Shown one piece after another: positions 1 through 6,129 of a DNA stretch of 7,979 nt. How positions within the stretch are numbered: the stretch's first letter is position 1; each line of letters starts with the position of its first letter. This DNA is from Pseudomonadota bacterium. Lineage in GTDB: Bacteria; Pseudomonadota; Alphaproteobacteria; JAAXGF01. The stretch covers positions 1 to 7,979 of the forward strand of contig JADFMW010000130.1 of assembly GCA_022563655.1 (NCBI GenBank), written 5' to 3'. A program made the position numbers and the translations under genes. A model generated the notes under the pieces. That model was not told the DNA's origin. It worked only from the letters and a program-made list of their open reading frames with translations, and made no database searches.

Positions 1-509
1 GCTCGGGCAACATCGGCGCGACCAACGTGCTGCGCGCCGGCAGCAAGCCGCTCGCCGCGCTGACCCTGGTGCTCGACGCCGGCAAGGGCGCCGTGCCGGT
101 GCTGATCGCGGCCCGGTACTTCGGGCCCGACATTTCGGTGGCCGTGGCGGCCGGCGCGGTCGTTGGACATCTGTTTCCGGTGTGGCTCGGATTCCGCGGC
201 GGCAAGGGCGTCGCCACGGCGCTCGGCGTGCTGCTCGCCATCGCCTGGCCGGTGGGGGTGCTGAGCTGTCTCACCTGGCTCGCGGTCGCCGCGCTGTTCC
301 GCTTCTCGTCGCTGGCGTCGATCGTTGCGCTCGCCGCCGGCCCGCTCTACGCTTGGTGGCTCGCCGACGTCCAGAGCGCCGAGCTCGCCGACGTCCAGAG
401 CGCCGAGTTCGCCGCCTTCCTCGCCGTCATCGTGATCGCGCGCCACCACGCCAACATCCGGCGCCTGATCAAGGGCGGGGAGCCGAAAATCGAGCTTGGG
501 CGGCGCTGA
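1..509 (+). CDS. plsY: Glycerol-3-phosphate acyltransferase PlsY, 3' part
   Basis: Integral membrane enzyme that transfers an acyl group from acyl-phosphate to glycerol-3-phosphate, the first acylation step of phospholipid synthesis. The 5' end lies outside the window; 168 residues are visible from base 3. All three family motifs can be read: SGNIGATN at the left edge (motif 1, its leading Gly cut off), GHLFPVWLGFRGGKG at bases 165-209 (motif 2), and RHHANIRR at 441-464 followed by KGGE (motif 3). Hydrophobic segments alternate with these cytosolic motifs, as known for PlsY. From the usual family length of about 200 residues, roughly 35 codons are missing. The loop before the last membrane segment carries a perfect 8-codon duplication (LADVQSAE twice). 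The stop TGA at 507-509 is followed by a GC hairpin. Family assignment is very secure. Confidence 0.96.
   Translation, partial: SGNIGATNVLRAGSKPLAALTLVLDAGKGAVPVLIAARYFGPDISVAVAAGAVVGHLFPVWLGFRGGKGVATALGVLLAIAWPVGVLSCLTWLAVAALFRFSSLASIVALAAGPLYAWWLADVQSAELADVQSAEFAAFLAVIVIARHHANIRRLIKGGEPKIELGRR
360..407 (+). repeat. Perfect 24-bp tandem duplication inside plsY
   Basis: Two identical, abutting 24-bp copies (360-383 and 384-407) each encode LADVQSAE in frame. They sit between the last two hydrophobic segments of PlsY, in a loop expected on the external face from known PlsY topology. The nucleotide identity is complete, including third positions, which suggests recent slippage duplication. The reading frame is kept and the catalytic motifs are untouched. 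Confidence 0.95.
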
Positions 510-532
510 CCGCGCGCCGCGGCGGCGCGCGG
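510..532 (+). terminator. GC hairpin after plsY, possible terminator
   Basis: A perfect inverted repeat begins at the base after the plsY stop: CCGCGCGCC (510-518), a 5-nt loop GCGGC, then GGCGCGCGG (524-532). The 9-bp all-GC stem would be very stable. There is no T-tract after it, so it is not a classical intrinsic terminator. It ends 4 nt before the -35 of the dprA promoter, a sensible place to separate the two transcription units. In such GC-rich DNA it could also arise by chance. Confidence 0.45.
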
Positions 533-536
533 CGCG

Positions 537-566
537 TTGACGTTCCGGACGCGCCGGCCCTAGGTT
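537..566 (+). promoter_or_regulatory. Probable leaderless promoter of dprA
   Basis: TTGACG at 537-542 is a near-perfect -35. After an 18-nt spacer comes TAGGTT (561-566), a weak -10 preceded by CC, giving a CTA core like that of alphaproteobacterial promoters of the TTGACG/GCTANAWC type. The -10 ends 6 nt before the dprA ATG, so transcription would start at or next to the start codon. The only Shine-Dalgarno-like bases, AGG at 562-564, lie within the -10 itself. Confidence 0.55.
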
Positions 567-572
567 GCGTGC

Positions 573-1718
573 ATGACGCCGGAGCCCCGCGCCCTGTCCG
601 ATGACGAGCGGCTCGACTGGCTGCGCCTGATCCGCAGCGAGAACGTCGGGCCGGTCACGTTCCTCGATCTCCTGCGCCACTACGGCGCGGCGGGCGATGC
701 GGTGGCCGCGCTGCCCGATCTGGCGCGGCGCGGCGGGCGGCGGGGCGGGGTCCGCGTGTGCCCGCGCGCCGAGGCCGAGCGCGAGCTCGAGGGGCTCGCG
801 GCGCTCGGGGCGCGGCTCGTGGCGCTGGGCGAGGCCGACTATCCGCCGGCGCTGGCCGCGATATCCGATCCCCCGCCGCTGATCGCCGTGCGCGGGCATT
901 CGCACCTGCTGCGCGAACGCGCCATCGCCATCGTCGGGGCGCGCAACGCCTCGGCCAGCGGCAACCGCTTCGCGCGCCGGATCGCCGCCGACCTGGGGGC
1001 CGAAGGGTTCGTCATCGCCTCGGGCCTGGCCCGCGGCATCGACGCCAGCGCCCACGAGGGCGCGTTGCCGCACGGCACCGTGGCCGTCGTCGCCGGCGGC
1101 ATCGACGTGGCCTATCCGCCCGAGAACGAGGCGCTGTTCGGGCGCATCGTCGCCGAGGGCGCCGCCATCGGCGAGCAGCCGCTTGGAACGGCGCCGCAGG
1201 CCCGCCACTTTCCGCGCCGCAACCGCGTCATCGCGGGAGTGGCACTCGGCGTCGTCGTGGTCGAGGCGGCGCACCGCTCGGGGTCGCTGATCACCGCCCG
1301 CTTCGCGGCGGACCAGGGCCGCGAGGTGTTCGCCGTGCCCGGCTCGCCGCTCGATCCGCGCTGCCGCGGCGCCAACAATCTGATCCGCAACGGCGCCGTG
1401 CTGTGCGAGAGCGCCGCCGACGTGACCGAGGCGCTCGAAGTGGCGCTGCGCCGACCGCTCGACGAAGGCCGCGCGCCCGACTTCGCCCCCTCGCCGCCCT
1501 CCCCGCCCGCCGATGCCGAGCTCGAACGGGCGCGCCTCGCCGTGCTGGAAAAGCTCGGGCCGACGCCGGTTGCGGTTGACGAAATCATCCGCCAGTGTCA
1601 AGTAACCGCCGCGGTCGCGTTGACCGTACTGTTGGAGCTCGACCTCGCCGGCCGCCTCGACCGCCATCCAGGAAACCAAATATCTCTGAACATGCAAAGC
1701 GGTAGCGACTTATCTTAA
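573..1718 (+). CDS. dprA: DNA processing protein DprA (Smf)
   Basis: DprA binds incoming or exposed single-stranded DNA and helps load RecA during natural transformation; it is also widespread in bacteria not known to be competent. The 381-residue protein has an N-terminal helical (SAM/HhH-like) region (about 8-70) and the Rossmann-like DprA core, with GAR at 122-124, SGLARGIDASAH, HFPRRNR at 212-218, and SGSLIT at 236-241. A C-terminal winged-helix domain lies at about 318-372. This three-part form is common in proteobacteria. The ATG at 573 is preceded by a promoter close enough to give a leaderless mRNA. The last about 15 codons switch to AT-rich codons (ata, tct, tta, caa) and run past the winged helix; this segment probably doubles as the topA promoter. 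The position between plsY and topA is typical for alphaproteobacteria. Confidence 0.96.
   Translation: MTPEPRALSDDERLDWLRLIRSENVGPVTFLDLLRHYGAAGDAVAALPDLARRGGRRGGVRVCPRAEAERELEGLAALGARLVALGEADYPPALAAISDPPPLIAVRGHSHLLRERAIAIVGARNASASGNRFARRIAADLGAEGFVIASGLARGIDASAHEGALPHGTVAVVAGGIDVAYPPENEALFGRIVAEGAAIGEQPLGTAPQARHFPRRNRVIAGVALGVVVVEAAHRSGSLITARFAADQGREVFAVPGSPLDPRCRGANNLIRNGAVLCESAADVTEALEVALRRPLDEGRAPDFAPSPPSPPADAELERARLAVLEKLGPTPVAVDEIIRQCQVTAAVALTVLLELDLAGRLDRHPGNQISLNMQSGSDLS
1687..1716 (+). promoter_or_regulatory. Possible topA promoter within the dprA tail
   Basis: The end of dprA is a local AT-rich island. TATCTT at 1711-1716 is a reasonable -10; 18 nt upstream is TGAACA (1687-1692), a poor 4/6 match to a -35. 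The -10 ends 6 nt before an ATG at 1723, the same spacing seen at dprA and sfsA. That ATG opens a six-codon ORF rather than topA itself. The -35 is weak, so the call is tentative. Confidence 0.35.
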
Positions 1719-1722
1719 TTTC

Positions 1723-1743
1723 ATGACTGAATTCCTCCCATGA
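1723..1743 (+). CDS. Six-codon upstream ORF overlapping the topA start
   Basis: ATG at 1723 starts a frame reading MTEFLP and ending at TGA 1741-1743, which overlaps the topA ATG (1740) as ATGA. Such an overlap is typical of termination-reinitiation coupling. topA has no Shine-Dalgarno sequence of its own; the six bases before its start are CCTCCC, the opposite of one. If transcription starts near 1723, this mini-ORF would be translated from a leaderless 5' end and hand ribosomes to topA. A 7-codon frame can occur by chance, so it is only a candidate. Confidence 0.3.
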   Translation: MTEFLP

Positions 1744-4325
1744 CCGTGAACGTGGTTGTCGTCGAATCGCCCGCCAAGGCCAAGACCCTCGAGAGGTATC
1801 TCGGCCGGGACTACACGGTGCTGGCGAGCTACGGCCACGTGCGCGACCTGCCGGCGAAGGACGGCTCGGTGCGCCCCGACGAGGACTTCGCCACGACGTA
1901 CGAGGCCGAGCCCAAAGCACGCAAGCACCTCGCCGCCATCGCGCGGGCGCTGAAGGGGGCGCGCAACCTCTACCTCGCGACCGACCCCGACCGCGAGGGC
2001 GAGGCGATCTCGTGGCACGTGGTTCAGGACCTCACGCTGCGCAAGGCGCTCGAGGGCGTCGAGGTCAAGCGCGTGGCGTTCCACGAGATCACGCGGGGCG
2101 CGGTGCGCGCGGCGATGGCCGAGCCGCGCGACCTCGACATGGACCTGGTCAACGCCCAGCAGGCGCGGCGCGCGCTCGATTACCTGGTCGGGTTCACGCT
2201 CTCGCCGGTGCTGTGGCGCAAGCTGCCCGGCAGCCGCTCGGCGGGACGCGTGCAGTCGGTCGCGCTCAGGCTGATCTGCCACCGCGAGGCCGAGATCGAA
2301 GCGTTCAAGCCACGCGAGCACTGGACCGTCGACGCCGAGTTCCGCACGCCCGCCGGCGCCGCCTTCACCGCGCGGCTGACCCAGCTCGACGGCAACAAGC
2401 TCGGCAAGTTCGATCTTCCCGACCGCGACGCCGCCGACGCCGCGGTGGCGGCGATCGAGGCGCGCAGCTTCGCGATCGCCACCGTCGAGCGCAAGAGGAC
2501 CCAGCGCAACCCGCCGCCGCCGTTCATCACCTCGACGCTGCAGCAGGAGGCCGCGCGCAAGCTCGGCTTCGCCGCCAAGCGCACGATGATGGCGGCCCAG
2601 CGCCTGTACGAGGGCCTCAGCATCGGCGGCGAGATGACCGGCCTGATCACCTATATGCGCACCGACAGCGTCAACCTCGCACGCGAGGCGGTGAGCGCCT
2701 GCCGGCAAATGATCGGCAGCGAGTTCGGCAAGGCTTACCTGCCCGACGCGCCGCGCGCGTACCGTTCGACCGCCAAGAACGCACAGGAAGCGCACGAAGC
2801 CATCCGCCCGACCGCCTTCGACCGCCGCCCGCGAGACGTGGCGCCGCATCTCGACGCCGATCAGCGCCGCCTGTACGAGCTGATCTGGAAGCGCGCCGTC
2901 GCCTGCCAGATGGCCAGCGCGGTGCTCGACCAGACGGCCGTCGACATAGCCTCCCCCGATGAACGGGTGGGGCTGCGCGCGACCGGGACGGTGATCGCCT
3001 TCGACGGCTATCTCAAGCTCTACCGCGAGGGCCGCGACGACGCCGGCGAGAGCAGCCAAGAAGGGCGCGAGTTGCCGCCGGTCGCCACGGGCGACGCGCT
3101 CGCCCGCGACGCGGTCGAGCCGAAGCAGCGCTTCACCGAGCCGGCGCCGCGCTACACCGAGGCGACCCTGGTCAAGCGGCTCGAGGAGCTGGGCATCGGC
3201 CGGCCGTCGACTTACGCGTCGATCCTCTCGGTGTTGCAGGATCGCGACTACGTGCAGCTGGTGTCCAAGCGATTCGTGCCCGAGGACCGCGGCCGCCTGG
3301 TCACCGCCTTCCTCGAGAGCTTCTTCGGGCGCTACGTCGAGTACGACTTCACCGCCCGGCTCGAGGACAAGCTCGACGAGATTTCGAACGGCAAGCTGCA
3401 TTGGAAGGAGGTGCTGCGCGAGTTCTGGACGGCGTTCAAGGCGGCGGTCGACGACACCGAAACGCTGCGCGTCGCCGAGGTGCTAACCGCGCTCGACCGC
3501 GTCCTCGGCCCGCACATCTTCCCCGAGGACGACACCGGCCGCGACGCCCGCGCCTGCCCGACCTGCGCCGACGGACGCCTGAGCATCAGGCTGGGCAAGC
3601 GCGGCCCCTTCATCGGCTGCTCGAACTACCCCGAATGCGTCTACACCCGGCCGCTCGGCGACGGGGCGGACGACGGGCCGCGCATCGTGGGCGCCGACCC
3701 CGAAACCGGCGCCGCGGTATCGCTGCGCAAGGGTCCCTACGGCCACTACCTCCAGCTCGGCGAGGCGGCGGCCGACGGCAAGCCCAAGCGGGTGTCCCTG
3801 CCCAAGGGCCGCGCACCGGACGACGTCGATCTCGAGACGGCGCTCGGGCTGCTGGCCCTGCCGCGCGAGATCGGGCGTCACCCGGAGACCGGCAACCCGA
3901 TCGTCGCCGGCATCGGCCGCTTCGGCCCCTACCTCAGGCACGGCGAGGCGTTTGTCTCGCTGCCGCGCGACGACGACGTGCTGAGCGTCGGCCTGAACCG
4001 GGCCGTCGCCCTGATCGCCGAGGCCCGGCGCGGCGCCCCGGCCGCCCTACGCGAGGTCGGGCCACACCCGCGGGACGGCAAGCCGGTGATCGTGATGAAG
4101 GGTCGCTACGGCCCGTACCTGCGCCACGACGACATCAACGCGCCCCTGCCCAAGAGCGCCACGGCCGAGACCATCGGTATGGACGCGGCGGTGGCGCAGC
4201 TCGACGCCCGCGGCAAGCCCGCGAAAGGCAGACGCAAGGCCGGCGCCAAGAGCAAGCCCGCCGGCAAGAAATCGGCAAGCCCGAAAAAACGCTCGCGCAC
4301 GAGCGCCACGGCGCCCAGAGAATGA
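1740..4325 (+). CDS. topA: DNA topoisomerase I (type IA)
   Basis: Relaxes negative supercoils by cutting one strand through a 5'-phosphotyrosine. The 861 residues begin with a Toprim domain containing E9 (VVVVESPAKAKT) and the DxDxE set D82, D84, E86. The active-site Tyr is Y305 in GLITYMRTDS, within the type IA core that runs to about residue 560. One four-cysteine zinc finger follows (C606, C609, C627, C633). Next come three C-terminal topoisomerase repeats with cores GPYGHY (665-670), GRFGPY (726-731) and GRYGPY (788-793), then a Lys/Arg-rich tail from about 823 suited to DNA binding. One Cys4 finger plus these repeats is the usual alphaproteobacterial form, unlike the several fingers of E. 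coli TopA. ATG 1740 was chosen for its ATGA overlap with a mini-ORF; GTG 1746 would give MNVVVVESPAK and is a real alternative. The TGA stop overlaps a downstream ATG at 4322. Confidence 0.97.
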   Translation: MTVNVVVVESPAKAKTLERYLGRDYTVLASYGHVRDLPAKDGSVRPDEDFATTYEAEPKARKHLAAIARALKGARNLYLATDPDREGEAISWHVVQDLTLRKALEGVEVKRVAFHEITRGAVRAAMAEPRDLDMDLVNAQQARRALDYLVGFTLSPVLWRKLPGSRSAGRVQSVALRLICHREAEIEAFKPREHWTVDAEFRTPAGAAFTARLTQLDGNKLGKFDLPDRDAADAAVAAIEARSFAIATVERKRTQRNPPPPFITSTLQQEAARKLGFAAKRTMMAAQRLYEGLSIGGEMTGLITYMRTDSVNLAREAVSACRQMIGSEFGKAYLPDAPRAYRSTAKNAQEAHEAIRPTAFDRRPRDVAPHLDADQRRLYELIWKRAVACQMASAVLDQTAVDIASPDERVGLRATGTVIAFDGYLKLYREGRDDAGESSQEGRELPPVATGDALARDAVEPKQRFTEPAPRYTEATLVKRLEELGIGRPSTYASILSVLQDRDYVQLVSKRFVPEDRGRLVTAFLESFFGRYVEYDFTARLEDKLDEISNGKLHWKEVLREFWTAFKAAVDDTETLRVAEVLTALDRVLGPHIFPEDDTGRDARACPTCADGRLSIRLGKRGPFIGCSNYPECVYTRPLGDGADDGPRIVGADPETGAAVSLRKGPYGHYLQLGEAAADGKPKRVSLPKGRAPDDVDLETALGLLALPREIGRHPETGNPIVAGIGRFGPYLRHGEAFVSLPRDDDVLSVGLNRAVALIAEARRGAPAALREVGPHPRDGKPVIVMKGRYGPYLRHDDINAPLPKSATAETIGMDAAVAQLDARGKPAKGRRKAGAKSKPAGKKSASPKKRSRTSATAPRE

Positions 4326-4498
4326 GCCCCCCGGCATGCGGCCGGCGCGCCGCCGCGGGCGCGCTCCACGGGGCGCGCGGGCTGCCCGAACGGTGGCGCG
4401 GAGGGCTCTTGGGACGCACGGCGCAAGCCGACGACGGCTGCGTCATCGAGCTGCTCGACCGGGCCGAGCAGGCGTTTCGGCGGCCGCGCGGAAGCTGA
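4322..4498 (+). CDS. Possible small protein coupled to topA (58 aa)
   Basis: I do not recognise this protein. An ATG at 4322 overlaps the topA stop as ATGA and opens 58 codons ending at TGA 4496-4498. By hand count, 51 of 58 third positions are G or C, against about two thirds of second positions, a pattern expected of coding DNA here. The second half (DDGCVIELLDRAEQAF) looks like an ordinary amphipathic helix and uses common codons. The first half is rich in Arg, Gly and Ala and could be chance translation of GC-rich DNA. There is no signal peptide, membrane segment or metal motif; two Cys are present but not paired. Without it, 230 nt between topA and sfsA would be non-coding. It could also be the remnant of a longer lost gene. 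Confidence 0.4.
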   Translation: MSPPACGRRAAAGALHGARGLPERWRGGLLGRTAQADDGCVIELLDRAEQAFRRPRGS

Positions 4499-4520
4499 GG
4501 CGCTTCACCCCGACTCCCCG

Positions 4521-4549
4521 TTGACAGCCGGCGGAGGCACCTCTACCTA
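4521..4549 (+). promoter_or_regulatory. Probable leaderless promoter of sfsA
   Basis: A perfect TTGACA (-35) at 4521-4526 is followed after 17 nt by TACCTA (4544-4549), a weak -10 with a CTA core. The -10 ends 6 nt before the sfsA ATG, matching the dprA arrangement. A GGAGG at 4533-4537 lies 18 nt before the ATG, too far to act as a normal ribosome-binding site and inside the promoter spacer. This promoter probably drives sfsA, map and radC. Confidence 0.6.
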
Positions 4550-4555
4550 ACGGCC

Positions 4556-5272
4556 ATGCGCTTTTCCGACCCGCTCATCAAGGGCCGCCTGATCAAACGC
4601 TACAAGCGCTTCCTCGCCGACGTCACGCTCGACGGGGGCGAGGTGGTCGTCGCCCACTGCGCCAATCCCGGCAGCATGCTCGGCCTCGATCGGCCGGGCT
4701 CGGAGGTGTGGTTGTCTCCGGCGCGCAACCCCGCGCGCAAGCTGCGCTTCAGCTGGGAGCTGATCCGCGTGGACGGGTCGCTGGTCGGCATCAACACCGC
4801 CCTCCCCAACGCCATCGTCGCCGAAGCCGTCGAGGACGGCCGAATCCCCGAGCTCGCCGGTTACGAGACCCTGCGGCGCGAGGTGCCCTATGGGAAAAAC
4901 TCGCGCATCGACCTCCTGCTCGAGGGCGCCGGGCGGGCGCCCTGTTACGTCGAGGTCAAGAACGTCCACCTCAAGCGCCACGGCTTGGCCGAGTTTCCCG
5001 ACTCGGTCACCGCGCGCGGCGCCAAGCACCTCGGCGAGATGGCCGCGATGGTGGCGGCGGGACACCGCGCCATCATGGTCTACGTGGTGCAGCGCGGCGA
5101 TTGCGACGGTTTCGCCATCGCCGGCGACATCGACCCCGCCTACGCGGCGGCGGCGGCGCGGGCGCGGGCACGAGGCGTTGAAGCAATTTGTTATTCTTGT
5201 AGACTGAGCACCGAGGCCATTACCCTCGACACGCCGCTGTCGCTTCATCTCGACGACGCGGGCGCACAATAG
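4556..5272 (+). CDS. sfsA: SfsA family nuclease-fold protein
   Basis: SfsA was named for stimulating maltose gene expression in E. coli when overproduced; the family has a PD-(D/E)xK nuclease fold and an OB-like N-terminal part, and its cellular role is unsettled. The 238-residue length is typical. Visible family motifs are HCANPGSM (34-41), NTALPN (80-85), SRIDLLL (116-122), CYVEVKNVHL (130-139), FPDSVTARGAKHL (147-159) and the later MVYVVQRGDC. The presumed catalytic set is D119, E133 and K135. The second motif element HCANPGSM replaces the commoner HCxNTGSM Thr with Pro. ATG 4556 is the only good start and gives the expected N-terminus. Codons near 5184-5205 are strikingly AT-rich and may conceal a promoter for map. 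It is first in a cluster with map 10 nt downstream. Confidence 0.95.
   Translation: MRFSDPLIKGRLIKRYKRFLADVTLDGGEVVVAHCANPGSMLGLDRPGSEVWLSPARNPARKLRFSWELIRVDGSLVGINTALPNAIVAEAVEDGRIPELAGYETLRREVPYGKNSRIDLLLEGAGRAPCYVEVKNVHLKRHGLAEFPDSVTARGAKHLGEMAAMVAAGHRAIMVYVVQRGDCDGFAIAGDIDPAYAAAAARARARGVEAICYSCRLSTEAITLDTPLSLHLDDAGAQ
5178..5205 (+). promoter_or_regulatory. Possible internal promoter for map-radC
   Basis: Inside the 3' part of sfsA, TTGAAG (5178-5183), a 16-nt AT-rich spacer and TAGACT (5200-5205) resemble a sigma-70-type promoter. The local sequence breaks sharply from the surrounding GC-rich coding pattern. Transcription from here would give map a leader of roughly 70 nt. No activity can be inferred from sequence alone. 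Confidence 0.35.
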
Positions 5273-5282
5273 CGGACAACGA

Positions 5283-6119
5283 ATGACGTCCTTCGCCAAA
5301 ACCCCCTCGATCGTGGCCAGGCAGGAGCTCCGCACGGCGGCGGGAATCCGCGTCCACGGGCCGGAGGACTTCGAGGGCATGCGCCGCGCCGGGCGTCTCG
5401 CGGCCGAGACGCTCGACTTCATCATTCCCCACGTCAAGCCGGGGACCTCGACCGACGAACTCGACCGGCTTTGCCACGAGTTCATCGTCGGCAACGGCGC
5501 GACCCCGGCGCCCCTCGGCTACCGCGGCTTTCCCAAATCGATCTGCACCTCGATCAACCACGTGGTCTGCCACGGCATTCCCGGCGACAGGCGGCTCCAT
5601 GCCGGCGACATCCTCAACATCGACATCACCGTCATCCTCGACGGCTGGCACGGCGACACCAGCCGCATGTTCATCGTCGGCGACGCGCCGCTCAAGGCGC
5701 GGCGGCTGGTCGACGTGACCCACGAGGCGATGACGCGGGGAATCGCCGCGGTCAAGCCCGGCGCCACGCTGGGCGACATCGGTCACGCCATCCAGAGCTA
5801 CGTCGAGGGCCAGCGCTGCTCGGTGGTGCGCGACTTCTGCGGCCACGGCCTCGGCCGGATCTTCCATGACGCCCCCAACGTCCTGCACTACGGCAAGCCC
5901 GGCGAGGGGGCGATGCTGCGCGAGGGGATGTTCTTCACCATCGAGCCGATGATCAACCTGGGCCGCTACGAGGTAAAGATCCTGAAGGACGGCTGGACCG
6001 CGGTGACCAAGGACCGCTCGCTGTCGGCGCAGTTCGAGCACTCGCTCGGCGTGACCGCGGACGGCTGCGAGATCTTCACGTTCTCGCCGGCCGAGCAGCA
6101 CCGCCCGCCCTACCACTGA
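5283..6119 (+). CDS. map: Methionine aminopeptidase, type I
   Basis: Cytosolic metallo-aminopeptidase that removes the initiator methionine from new proteins after deformylation. All ligand and catalytic residues of the family are present: H97 (VCHGIP), metal ligands D114 (NID) and D125 (HGDT), H188 (CGHGLGR), H195 (FHD), E221 (TIEPM) and E252 (QFEHS). From D114 onward the spacing matches E. coli Map with a constant offset of 17, so the 278-residue protein differs mainly by a longer N-terminus. There is no N-terminal zinc-finger or SH3-type extension, so it is the short class Ia form. ATG 5283 lies 10 nt after the sfsA stop with a weak GGA at 5274-5276. A later start cannot be excluded because conserved sequence begins only near residue 25 (HGPEDFEGMRRAG). 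radC follows after 10 nt. Confidence 0.97.
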   Translation: MTSFAKTPSIVARQELRTAAGIRVHGPEDFEGMRRAGRLAAETLDFIIPHVKPGTSTDELDRLCHEFIVGNGATPAPLGYRGFPKSICTSINHVVCHGIPGDRRLHAGDILNIDITVILDGWHGDTSRMFIVGDAPLKARRLVDVTHEAMTRGIAAVKPGATLGDIGHAIQSYVEGQRCSVVRDFCGHGLGRIFHDAPNVLHYGKPGEGAMLREGMFFTIEPMINLGRYEVKILKDGWTAVTKDRSLSAQFEHSLGVTADGCEIFTFSPAEQHRPPYH

Positions 6120-6129
6120 ACGCGCCGCC

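Noticed and set aside
1710..3401. A 563-codon open frame on the minus strand opposite topA
   Set aside because: It is fully antisense to unmistakable topA sequence and has no recognisable domain. Long antisense frames are expected in DNA with very high third-position GC.
3401..4321. Extension of the small post-topA ORF upstream through topA in the +2 frame
   Set aside because: That part overlaps conserved topA sequence (zinc finger and C-terminal repeats) and reads as an Arg/Ala/Pro-rich shadow. Only the part after ATG 4322 was kept.
4533..4537. GGAGG as the sfsA ribosome-binding site
   Set aside because: It is 18 nt from the ATG and there is no in-frame start nearer to it. It also falls inside the spacer of the better-supported promoter.
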